Positions 38,183 to 48,123 of a stretch of 48,123 nucleotides of DNA are shown piece by piece. The stretch's first letter is position 1, and each line of letters starts with the position of its first letter. A model generated the notes under the pieces. The model ran no database searches, was not told where the DNA came from, and was given only the letters and a program-made list of their open reading frames with translations. The stretch is taken from assembly GCF_000003605.2 (NCBI RefSeq), contig NW_003158239.1, forward strand, positions 1 to 48,123. Reading direction: 5' to 3'. The DNA comes from Saccoglossus kowalevskii (Eukaryota; Hemichordata; Enteropneusta; Harrimaniidae). The translations under genes and the position numbers were made by a program.

Positions 38183-41100
38183 GTGAGTACAGAAGTTGAA
38201 ACTTTGTTTGTGATTGTTCAGAATAGCGAGAGTTATCTCGGTATTGTGTGCCTCTCTGAGGTTCCCATTGAGGAACAGCCAGTGTGTTTGTGTTCTGTAT
38301 TTCATATGCGTTAGACACGCACCCAGTCACACAGCACCGCACTTTTTCTGAATACACGTCAAATGTGTTATTCTATCGATTTCCGTCCATACATCTCTTT
38401 CTGTGTGTATATGTTTGGACGCCGCCGAAACTCTCATTTTTCACCGGCTCGTACCGGAATACGTACATTACCTGAAAGAACGATGCTTGTTCTGCGTAAG
38501 TTAACATCATGCAGTTACGTATTTTCACAAGTATGTGCCGACACCAGATGTGTTATTTTTTCTCTGTCTCTCAATTGCTGTCGATGGAAACACAACGTTC
38601 AGATTCTGGCGGAGACTTGAAGACATGGCCTACCACAAAGTGCGTGAAATTACATGCATTCTGAATAACACTGCCTTCGCGTTAGTCACGCTGTATTGTC
38701 AAGGCCTCGGTGTTCCCATGCCTCGGAGTATGATCGTCTTCTGTGTATGGTCTCATCGCCAATGTTTATTGCGTGTTAAAACATTCCATTTTCATCATTT
38801 ATTGTATAAGTCTGACAGACACGTGTTGCGAATTTTCACACGAACACGTTAGATTGAACTAGCCATAAACCAGTAGAGTGTGTTATCTTTACAGACGTGT
38901 TGTTAGTTAAAATCAATACTTGTACAAATGTTCGTAAAAAAAAACCATGCCTTCCTTTTTGCAGCCAGTACAAACCATCATATAAATATAACGCCACGCG
39001 GGCATTCTCCATGCATTTATCATCGCAGTCCACTCCTTTTCTATTTCCTAAACTTTGACATAGATGTTACATGCTTCTCATTCAACTTATTGTAATTAAG
39101 AACGGCATGACTCGACGAGGCTGATCGTTGCATTGTTATAAGGCATATTCGTGGTGTCACTGTCGAGGCTGTATACCTATTACCAAACTCTTTGGAATGA
39201 CTCTTGTAAAATGTCAAATTCCCACTTCCCATAATTAGGGGCAAGAACTGACTTTATTGTGTGTGTCCGCAGTCATCAGGGGCAAGCCATCATCCCTTGT
39301 GGTATACACACGATACTCACTCACTAACGTCGAACTACTGATTGAAAGTTCAATTATCAATTAATTTGCACATTAGGTTCAATTATTCTAAGTGGGTCGC
39401 GTATCTCTGTACTATTCGAGGTAACCTTCACGGAAAGCAATTTGAAAACCACAATTGTGTTCGTGTAAATTGATTGATAAATATAGGTATATACTTAATT
39501 CTGCAAACTTTCAAACCGGTAACCGCATTATATGTGAGTGACATCTTTATTAACTCGTCGATAACGTTGTTGCTTATAAGTAAATTTCACAAGGTGTGCT
39601 TCTATGGTGTTCACATTGAGTGTTTCCACGATGTTGTGACTACTGTGGTGTCCACGTGATGTTGTTACATCGTGTTCACATGGGAGTGTTACATCGGTGT
39701 GTTCACATTGCATACACATGATGTTCTTAAACACTGCTGTGTTCGCATGTTGTTGTTGTACATTGGCGTGTTCACATTAGTGCGCTCAAAGGAAGTGTTC
39801 ATACGATGTTATTTCGCTGGTTTGCATTCTTTCATATATATTCTGTTTGTACCTTGGTGTGATCACATGTGTCATCGGTGTGTTCACACAGTGTGGGTAT
39901 ATTGGCGTTGTCACATCTATGTGTTCTCGCATGTACATTTGCTATATTCGCAACAGTTTATTCCCGCTGATGCTTTCGTACGATGTTGTTTCATTGGCGT
40001 GTTTATATTTGTCTGTTCATCAATGTTGTGGTGTTTTCGTAGTCACATGTATGTGTTAATATGGTGTTGTTGCTTTTCAAGTTAACTTTAATGTATTCAT
40101 ATCCGGAATTCATATGATGTATTGTATTGGTGTTTTCACATTAGTACAATGACATGAGTGTGTTCGTGGTCTGTGTTCACATGTTGTAGGAGCTTACGTT
40201 GATACATCCATATAGCAGAGTTCACTTCTTGTGTGGAATTTCAGTGTGTCATCACATCACAACGTAACATTGTCCATCCTTGAATGACTAACAATCCTTC
40301 AGTGAAATATTGTACACAGGACTCTACCAATTTTTGATATTTATAATCGCAGTACCATATGATGGATGTGTCCTTATTTTTGTTAAATATTTGTTCTGTG
40401 TCGTGTATGTGCAATATCGTATACCTCACATTTAAGGTCAGTTTATCCGAATTTAGCACATAATATGATTTAGTTTGATCTCCAAATTAATCGATTTGTC
40501 TCTTTCTAGGGCAGTCAGGAGTCCGTTTCATTTAGACCAAAACAAAATATGTAAGGTATCGAGAAAATTGGGCGGGCGATTGCAGAAGGAGATCTGCCGT
40601 AAAGAACCCGAGATCGTGAAAGAGGTAGTGAAAGGGGCCAAGCTTGGGACTGGAGAATGCCAATACCAGTTCAAGAACCGAAAATGGAATTGCACCACAA
40701 ACAACGACTCATTTGGAAAGATACTGCTACAAGGTAGGAAAGAATGGCGACGACTCCAATTACAAAGGTCAGGTGCATTGACATTTGACCTTTAACCTGT
40801 GAGTCAATAAAGCTGTCACTCCTCGTCCTGGTCGATAGTTTATCACAGTCGTTGGCAAACTTGTTGAAAGTACAGATTTTTGCAATAAATTTTTCAATGA
40901 TTTTATGTTGTTTATTCGGCAGTATTTATTCAAAGCGTCATTTATTTGTTTAATTAATTCTTTCCATTCTTTTAAATATGAGAGTCTGGAGTTAGTTGTC
41001 GTGTCAGTCTGACCTCTTTGCATATTCCTAGAATTACGTCACCATGTGTCGTCGATCTTTTTTAGGCACGTGCTCAGTGTGAATAATGCTAATTATTTCT

Positions 41101-44100
41101 GCCTGGAAAGACCAGAATTGTTTGTGAAACATACATGTACTTTACCAATACGTATGATTCTGTGGAATTCAAATATACTCGTACAATGGTCTCGATTTAC
41201 TATGTTTCATGACGGTAAAATGCATACGTCATCGCCACTCACACGTACGGTGCGTTCGTTTTCGACCCATGTGTTCTAGTTTGTCATCGTGCACGCATCT
41301 GTCATCGCGCCAACTCTTGGCCGTCTCATTCCCTGGCACACGATTCACTGATTTTCGTACTGTGGTTATATTTAAACCGTCAGACCGGGATATAAACAAA
41401 TAAATGTCGAAATTATAGACGGTTCAGTTGCCCTGAGAAGGGCACGTGGGTGAGAGATTTGGAACGCGCTAAAACCCACTTGCGTCGGGAACTGCTGAAA
41501 GAGACGGTACCCACCAGCGCCCGTCTTGTTTGACTGTACCCCGTCTACGTACTTGCGTCAAGAATAGAACTACATTATGCTCAGAAATTGACATCCTATT
41601 GGGGGAAGCTTTGTACGATTACGTTGTATTACATAGTGAACTTACATTTCTGATTTATACGACTCGGTAACTTAGCCGGGATTCCATTTAACTCATCAGT
41701 CAACACCAAAGCGGGGCCATTTTCTTGACGTTATGTTATGTTACGTATGTCTAAGAGAAGGAGTTGAAACATGGATTTTGAATCATAGGACGTGTTGGAA
41801 TACGAATGTTTTCTATGGTGTGCGACGGACGTCCAGTGAGGTTCTATTGAATCTGTCACTTTATAAACTCACAAATAAACACGGTATTATTCTCGCAAAC
41901 GATCACGGTGACTTCAGGTGCACTGGCGTGTGAATTGTCGCTGGGTCATCATCTATGAAGCCAGTGTGGCATCCATTGTTCGCAGTCACAGTGCACTCGA
42001 TATCAAGTCTCGCTTCAAAACCACTGCAGTTGAACATATACACACAACATACCCGCCTAGCTGTCGACAGACTATATCGCGTTAACGCTATATGTGTGTC
42101 CTAATACCAATAAATTTCGCATTAGTTGTCACACGATTTCCCTTTGATTATGTCTGCCTTGAGATTGATGATCCAAAGAGCCTGGGCGACGTTAGTTAAG
42201 GGGAAAACAATCGTTCCTATATTAATGGCGTGGTTGGGTCACGTGAGCATTATAAATACACTCAGTGACTGTCATGATTCCACGGTTATGTCATGTGACA
42301 AACGGGTATGTTCAGTAATAACGAGGGGATGTAGTAATTAACACGTTTAAACTGATTTGTATCTCTGCATTTTGGCTCAATGGAGATGGAAAGGCATGTC
42401 ATTTTCTATCTGTTGGGGGTCAGTATTAAATACAACAAACGTTCTTCTCTGAACTGTTTAATCATTTTCGATCGTATAAGATACAGGTGTGTCCATTATG
42501 CGATTTATATACTGCTAGGGAAATTTAAGACGAAGCACTCTTCGTAATGTCATGAACAGCAAAAAAATTACTTTCTGACAGTGCAGCAAAAGTAATTAAA
42601 AAATTTCACAGTTTTGACGAAAACCAACAATTCTCCGCAATCATGAGTTCAGATATAACATTTCTTAATATCGTGTTAGAAAAGTACATAGAAAAATGTT
42701 TATGTTAAAGACAGCAACTTCTAAATAGAACACAATAAGCCTAGTATATATAAAATTTAAAAAAAAATCTAAATAACCCTCCTTGTAATGTCCAGATTTT
42801 CATTATGCCATTTTGTATGTCTTAGTTTTAGTGTGTTTTTTTTAAATACCATACTGCAGTACCACCCTTTCTGCGTCAGGGTTGTGTCAATGACATATAT
42901 TTTACAGGGAACATTGTCAAGACAAGCAGCATCCATATGAAACCGAGTTATACACTCGAAATAGTAGAAGACAAAACAAATTGTGAATAATAAGTGTTAT
43001 TACTCAGACTAGTATTACTAGTCTGAGGTTATTACTAACACCCAACTTGAATACGAATCTATCACTGTTATGCCGACCAAGGTAAAAGAAAAATGAGTGT
43101 TTTCAAGGAACTGAAACTATCTATAATACAAATTAATTAGTTCGCCAGACATGAGAAAGTTGCATAAACTCCTTCACAATTCGAATTTGAAGGAGTATAT
43201 TCAAATCCCATACGTTTTGCAAATATTCACGATAATAAATACGTGCAAACTCAGTTTGGTCAACTTCTTTGAGCTAAAATTTGATCTACATTTCATTAGA
43301 ATCATATATTTTAAAGCTATCATTCCATCATTGTAGTCGATGCGCACATGCTGCACTAAAATTGTACCCATTTCTAAGTGAATATGATTTGAAAAAAAAA
43401 AACACATAAAAACTGCGTGTCGAGAAACAATTGCCTTGTACTTCCGTGAATAAGTTTCCAGTGAGAAAATTCCTGTCCTAGGTGGAAATGCTTTCACCTT
43501 GTATAAAGTCTGAGTACCTGTTTATGTGTAATCCAATAGGAACTGCTCTACTGTATACATTTGCTCGGAATGCATAACTTCAATTCTGCTCTGACTCTCT
43601 CGGTATGTAATATTTAACAAATGTTTAATTAAAGAAAATCATATTAATTGAGGACTGGAATGTGAAAATATGTTCAACTTGATGGAAAAACACTGCCAGA
43701 TGAATAATATATATTTTATAATATTTCATTCATATATCCGTTACTATAAAATAGTCAACAGTAACTGTTTTCAATTCTTCAATCACGGTATTTCATATCG
43801 AAATCCAAACTTCGATAACTTTTCAATAACTTTTCGATAACTTTTATACTTAGTCTAGTCGAAAATACCGTAGACGTTATTTTCCTGGAGCCTTTAAATT
43901 TGTAAAATTTGTCAACACTCAATGACGTCATCATTGTGTCCGAGTACGTCACCAATAAATCAACGGATCCTCGTTCGTGTCGTAATAAAATAGTCCGTCA
44001 ACCAACGTTAAATCACTATATAACTTGGCAAATAAATGTTTAATTTGAAGCGCCGCTAAACTTTTAAATGTGCGTATTCGTAAAGAAAATAATGGCATCG

Positions 44101-45793
44101 GGCCGGTAAGCCTACTTCAATCTTAACGTTCTTTCTAATCGAAGTTTCCGGAGGACATCATCCGACAATCTATTTCGAGTGATCAACTCCTTTTATTCTT
44201 GTAAGTTACTGGAAAAGGTGTTATGGGTAGTAACTGTAAAATATGAGTTGCGGATTCTTGATTTAACGACGTTTTCATTTTACACTCACTAAATTTAAAA
44301 TTATATGTCATTCTCTTGAAAAATAATAACCAAAACAATTTTACATTACACCCTTGTTTAGAACAGCTCATGGAAACGTGATTAACTTAAAATAATGTTG
44401 ATAAATGCAGGTGAGAGGTCATTCAGTGTAGTGAGAGACATGAATTTTGACAATCACATAGGTTAACAGATTATTGCTCTGTTTCCTCCGAGGCGAGTAG
44501 AACTCGCTTAATTACGCAGAAAACAACAACACTCAGTGGCTCACACAAAATGATGTCTCTATGCGATTTATTTCAACTTCAATAATAAAAATTCGTCTAT
44601 TTCAGGTCTAAATGATACAAGACACTTTCAATTGACACGTCTCGACCGCGTGTGACATATTCAGTTGACACGTCTAGATTACGCAATACATCTACAATTG
44701 GCGCGTTTAAACGACGTATGACGATATTAGTTGGTACATGTCCTCGTCAGTTGACACATCAAGGTGGCACTGGACATCGTGAATTGACACGTAATATTGC
44801 TTAAATCGCAAACTAATTAATACCCTAGATGAAATTGACTAACCTACCTTGCTAGCCAACCTGACACCCCGGATATATGGTTCATTTCGGCCATCACGTA
44901 CTTTGTGGTTAGCACTGCTCGTACCCGTGAAGAGCACGTGAATGCCAAGACATATTTACCCCCCCCCCCCCAAAAATAAATGTATAGAATATACACTGTT
45001 TTTTTTTTCAATCTGCATTAAACACGTGTTTTCGCTCGAAAATTCACCATTTCTCGTAACATGGTTCGGTGACCACACTTTCATCTCTATAGCGACATGA
45101 ACCCCTATTATGAACAAAATGACATTTGTTATTCGGTCCGAGCATAGAACTAGTTCCATGGTCCGAGGATCGTTGTTAAATTGTAGTATACTGTAAAATA
45201 CTTTATTTTCGCTTGGAATTAATTTCCATTATTTTCGCCAAAGGAATGATTCAGTGAAAAACATTCTATACAAAACACCCAAAAAGTTTTTTCAGTGAAA
45301 ATTAATTCCAGTTAAAATAAAGTATTTTACAGTATATATGTAAAGCATGGCAGATAAATACTGCAAAAACCGGAAAAGGTTTCCATTCGCCGTGATCATG
45401 TGCGTCGTTAATCACCTGCGAACGTGCGTGGAAGTTACCGACGTAATAGGACAAAATATCATGTGCACCAGAAAATATTTAATAAATTGTGTTGCTGTTT
45501 TCTTTTTTTCAATAACAGATACAAGAGAGACTGCATTTGTGTGTGCGGTGACGTCGGCGGGTGTAACGTATGCGGTAACTCAGGCTTGTTCCATGGGCGA
45601 ACTTCTCCAGTGTGGCTGCGACGATGAAGTGTCCAGACATGCTGGTAGCAATAGCACCTGGGAGTGGGGAGGCTGTGCAGACAACATCGAATTCGGTTAC
45701 CAGAAATCTAAAGAGTTTATGGATGCACAGGACAAAAGGCGCAGTGATATTAGGACGCTTATAAATTTGCATAACAATGAAGCAGGTCGTCTG
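38106..45793 (+). CDS. Wnt6: Wnt6 ligand, exons 1-3 (3'-partial at window edge)
   Basis: Secreted Wnt ligand. My model joins 38106-38182, 40510-40733 and 45519-45793 (192 codons), with intron phases 2, 1 and, at the last donor, 0. Assignment to Wnt6 is firm: GLWWAVRSP after the signal peptide, RKLGGR, ECQYQF, SFGKILLQD, TRETAFV, TQACSMGELLQCGC, WEWGGC and FMDAQDKR are class signatures. The two usual sequons here are intact (Asn86 in WNCT; Asn145 in NST). The fourth exon, with CKCHGxSGSC and the C-terminal cysteine finger, is not present up to 48123; intron 3 is therefore at least 2330 bp and the gene continues off the right edge. It lies divergently from Wnt10, with 15.9 kb between the two start codons. 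Confidence 0.94.
38183..40509 (+). other. Wnt6 intron 1 (2327 bp, phase 2)
   Basis: Runs from GTGAGTAC to TTTCTAG. Its right half (about 39600-40235) is a degenerate array rich in GTGTTCACAT; no further exon recognised. Confidence 0.88.
39600..40235 (+). repeat. Degenerate GTGTTCACAT-rich array in Wnt6 intron 1
   Basis: GTGTTCACAT or close variants recur at 39607, 39648, 39672, 39699, 39739, 39768 and 39795, spaced 24-41 bases, mixed with GATGTTGTT, and continue more weakly to about 40235. It creates a Cys/Val/Phe-rich 137-codon open frame (39672-40085) that I treat as spurious. Confidence 0.8.
40510..40733 (+). CDS. Wnt6: Wnt6 exon 2 (N-terminal Wnt domain)
   Basis: Residues 27-100 plus split codons for Trp26 and Asp101. 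The acceptor is TTTGTCTCTTTCTAG and the donor G|GTAGGA, phase 1. Contains KIC, EIC, GECQYQF, RKWNCTT (Asn86 sequon conserved) and SFGKILLQ. At 224 bp it is shorter than Wnt10 exon 2 because the segment after WNC is shorter and the N-terminal extension is absent. The open frame runs through both splice sites, so boundaries rest on sites, phase and homology. Confidence 0.96.
43003..43027. repeat. Perfect 12-bp inverted repeat
   Basis: CTCAGACTAGTA and TACTAGTCTGAG separated by one base, flanked by direct copies of GTTATTACT. Confidence 0.8.
44631..44810 (+). repeat. Degenerate 33-bp minisatellite in Wnt6 intron 2
   Basis: RTTGACACGT or variants start units at 44631, 44664, 44697, 44730, 44750 and 44783; all steps are 33 bp except one of 20. 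Units differ strongly from each other, so the array is old but its period has been kept. Confidence 0.85.
44959..44971. repeat. 13-base C run
   Basis: Homopolymer in Wnt6 intron 2; similar runs of 11-16 C lie at 25915, 28310 and 29220, and of 12 G at 15224 and 19002. Confidence 0.95.
45189..45334. mobile_element. 146-bp MITE with TACTGTAAA ends
   Basis: The left end TACTGTAAAATACTTTATTT is mirrored exactly by the right end, and the arms continue as TGGAATTAATTT on both sides, giving an inverted repeat of about 40 bp. It is flanked by TA on both sides, as for Tc1/mariner-type insertions. No coding capacity. Confidence 0.88.
45519..45793 (+). CDS. Wnt6: Wnt6 exon 3 (central Wnt domain)
   Basis: Residues 102-192. 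Acceptor TTTTTTTCAATAACAG; the first two bases complete Asp101. It holds TRETAFVCAV, QACSMGELLQCGC, an N-glycosylation sequon NST, WEWGGC, FGYQKSKEFMD, DIRTLINLHNNEAGR. Two overlapping donors exist, GTAGGT at 45794 and GTACAA at 45798. I chose 45794 because it gives phase 0 after the residue following AGR and a length of 275 bp, exactly as in Wnt10 exon 3. The next exon is beyond the window. Confidence 0.95.
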
Positions 45794-46137
45794 GTAGGTA
45801 CAATAGCCTTAACATATTTCGTAAATTTCCTGGGGCTGCAAAGGGACAACTTTTATATTAGGCCCGTCTGTAGCATTTCGTGTATGCTTTTGAAATGGCA
45901 CTAATTGAGACCCCTTCTGGACAGAATTAGTAAATGTTTGATCCAAAAATAGATCTAAGCATAATGACGTCCAGACAAACTATAAAATGGCGGGGTGTGA
46001 TTGGTTACATTAACTTATTTTTAAGAACATACATCAACAAGAAATATTTGAGTTCTGTTTTAATTTCTGAAAATTTATCGTGGTAATGTTGAATCGGTCT
46101 TTTGGACTGATCTCGCAATTGTTTGGCAACATTAGTG

Positions 46138-46168
46138 GAGAATAGAATAGAATAGAATAGAATAGAGT
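46138..46168. repeat. (AATAG)n pentanucleotide repeat
   Basis: About five units with a G substitution near the right end. Confidence 0.93.
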
Positions 46169-47639
46169 AGGATATAATACAATCGAGTCTGTCAAGATGT
46201 GATGTTTCGATGCGTAAAATCAAGCCGTGTTATTCAGAAGACGGTTCCTTTGTGTTTTCGCTGGGTTCCGCATCACGTGCCCATGTAACGGTTCTAGCGT
46301 GCTCACATCTAAAGGTGCGTCCTTTGACACTCTTCACCTACAACGAGTTCGAGTTTCTTTTTAAGTAACCCCAGCTTATTTCAGCCGGATTTTCGCCTGA
46401 CCTCTTCATTGCCTCGGGTCGGGTCTTAAAAGTGTCTACTTGTTGTTTGTGATCAACTCAACTGGAGAGCCAGGACCGGGGACTTCGCAACTGGTTGCGT
46501 GCGTACCGAGAAACATATACTGAAATGAAATTTACAGTCGGAAAGCAATGTAATTTTTATTGGCATGAAAAGTGACCGCAACTTATGTCATGGTGTGTAT
46601 CCCTTACGCCAAGTGAAGTTATTTCGGTGTCCAATGCCGTCATTTGGGTGAGCGATGACGGAAATTGCAAGAGTACAGGTCACTGTAAACACCAAACAGT
46701 AATATAGGAAAGGTAAACTACTCTTGGAATGTGTCCTCGTTAAGCCATGGTGAACACGGTGGAAATATGCAATCGTTACAGTTACAGTTACGGAAAACTC
46801 GTATTGTTTCTCTTCAAACGGTTGGCATTTTCCGTCATTTTTTATCTCATGTTATCAACTCGCTAATAAGAACTAATTTAAAGTGAAATGTCATAGAGGC
46901 AAATGTTTATCGACCTAATTTAATGGCAGTTATCGGTTTGAGTGAAATGTTCAATTTCTGACCAGGAATTAGTTTTCCATAAATCAGATACAGGTGATAT
47001 ACGTCCACTTTGGATATCACTGCGCAATCACTACTAACTGGCGTTTATTCACGACGTTCCCAAAAGTAAGTGAAATAATAGAATGTGTTTCCCAACATTC
47101 AATTCAAGAAAGCTTTCATGTATGCGTCTCGAAAGAACGAATCTTTAATGCGTTGTTTGAAATGTGACGTCACTCGGAAGGTTTTTGGAATGTTGCGCTC
47201 CGTGTTGTACTCTCCCGAATGTCAGCTATTTTTTTTACCGCTACATAATGATATCACTGCGCAATCACGTGTCTCGTACCGGAACAATAAAATGGCATCC
47301 GTCATAATATTTTGCTCAATTATTGCCGGAAGTGACGTGTGATGAGCGCGTATTTACTAACACAAGTCAACGAGAGTTCAGATGTCAATTAAATGTTGTT
47401 TCAAGATTTGTATTTGCCGTTTAACCTCGTAATTTCTCGAACCTCTGCCGATAACCTCTGTATTTCATGTAATATATTAAGGCTTGTGTTGGCAGTTGGT
47501 GAATGATTCAGAGATGACATACCGGACATTCTCCTTTCCCCCAGATTCTCTGAACTTATGTTTGTTTGTTGCAACTCGTGGTTTCCTTAATCATGAGACA
47601 CTTTTTTTGAGAACGTGTTAAACAAAACGCTACAACTGC

Positions 47640-47760
47640 CATGCAGCGCGTGTTCGAATTCCGTGTTATCACCAGCGCCATAGTCGTCGCGCAGAGCGTG
47701 TTCGAATTCCGTGTAATCAAATCACGCAGCGCGTGAGTGTCGAATTTCGTAACGCGCTGT
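47640..47760 (-). repeat. Patch of inverted relatives of the 119-bp unit end
   Basis: GCGCGTGTTCGAATT-type strings occur three times (about 47645, 47695 and 47726), with GTCGTCGCGCAGAGCG; together they are the inverse of the AATTCGAACACGCGCTGCGCGACGAC end of the 119-bp unit, given here in pieces: AATTCGAACACGCG and CTGCGCGACGAC. Confidence 0.7.
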
Positions 47761-47846
47761 GTACGTAGCACGGGAACCAAGTCGAATACTGTGCGTAGCG
47801 GCGACCGTAGTGCATTATCAAGTTCAGGAGAAGATCCTGTGCAGTG

Positions 47847-48056
47847 TACTGTAAAGGGGTTAATTATTCAATGGGTTTTAATTTGGCTTATTTCGCTGAC
47901 TGAAAATGCGCTAAATTAAAACCCAGTGAATATGTAAAATTTAGCATAGAACACATTATCTAAATGATAAAGCCGTGAATTTAAAACCCAAAGAATATGC
48001 CTGAAATGGCAAATCAGAAAAATTTAAGCCCAGTGAAAATTAATCATTTTACGGTA
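47847..48056. mobile_element. 210-bp MITE with TACYGTAAA ends
   Basis: Left end TACTGTAAAGGGGTTAATTA and inverse right end TACCGTAAAATGATTAATTT, followed by inverted copies of CACTGGGTTTTAATTT-like sequence. It shares its end sequence with the 146-bp element at 45189, so both probably used the same transposase; interiors differ. No coding capacity. Confidence 0.78.
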
Positions 48057-48123
48057 TTACAATCTTAGTAAGGGGGCGACTCACACACTAGTATGTGTAC
48101 CGGCACGTTCGATCAAGTTCGCT

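Larger units (their letters stand above)
40734..45518 (+). other. Wnt6 intron 2 (4785 bp, phase 1)
   Basis: Runs from GTAGGA to AATAACAG. It contains a small perfect inverted repeat at 43003-43027, a degenerate 33-bp minisatellite at 44631-44810, a 13-base C run at 44959-44971 and a 146-bp TIR element at 45189-45334, only 184 bp before exon 3. I recognise no additional exon. Confidence 0.88.
45794..48123 (+). other. Wnt6 intron 3, 5' part (runs off window)
   Basis: No frame in this interval encodes CKCHG or the C-terminal Wnt cysteine finger, so the last exon must lie to the right or be missing. The interval has an (AATAG)n run at 46138-46168, a repeat patch at 47640-47760 related to the 119-bp family, and a TIR element at 47847-48056. 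Confidence 0.75.

Noticed and set aside
38009-38314. 101-codon plus-strand frame overlapping Wnt6 exon 1
   Set aside because: A different frame from the signal peptide; the GLWWAV join to exon 2 shows the true frame.
39672-40085. 137-codon Cys/Val-rich open frame in Wnt6 intron 1
   Set aside because: Low-complexity translation of the GTGTTCACAT array, with no splice context or family resemblance.

Overview
This is an AT-rich, intron-rich eukaryotic (metazoan) window with two assembly gaps (N runs at 10944-10993 and 36234-36376). Most of it is non-coding. The only protein-coding genes I can support are two Wnt ligand genes read by eye from exon homology, splice sites and intron phases. Presence of Wnt genes fixes the source as an animal. 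The low repeat-corrected gene density, many small inverted-repeat elements whose ends begin TACTGTAAA, and the compact Wnt10 without the long vertebrate-type insertion suggest a (probably marine) invertebrate; I cannot name the species.

Layout. 1-11646: 3' flank of Wnt10, no recognised gene. It holds a 33-bp minisatellite at the left edge, a 4 x 119 bp tandem array, a TIR element interrupted by a probable truncated non-LTR retrotransposon with an (AAT)n tail, a candidate CpG-type promoter near 7.5-7.8 kb, a 656-bp TIR element with a 14-bp satellite in one arm, and a nearly perfect 47-bp-stem hairpin. 11647-22250, minus strand: a complete four-exon Wnt10 (352 aa by my splice model) with a TATA box at 22418-22425. 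22427-38105: about 15.7 kb of shared upstream intergenic DNA with no recognised gene but with a cluster of RFX/X-box palindromes at 33.7-36.0 kb and CTCF-like motifs at 31.8-32.1 kb. 38106-45793, plus strand: Wnt6 exons 1-3 (192 codons); the last exon, with the acylation motif and C-terminal cysteine domain, is not in the window and should lie to the right of 48123.

How the parts relate. Wnt6 and Wnt10 belong to the ancient Wnt9-Wnt1-Wnt6-Wnt10 cluster. In flies and vertebrates Wnt6 and Wnt10(A) point the same way; here they are head to head, so one has been inverted and their 5' ends share one regulatory interval. Both genes have the same intron phase series (2,1,0) and an identical 275-bp third exon, which supports the models. 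The Wnt10 protein carries two substitutions in normally invariant places: the lipid-acceptor motif reads CHGPSASC instead of CHGxSGSC, and the glycosylation sequon WNC(T/S) is WDCT.
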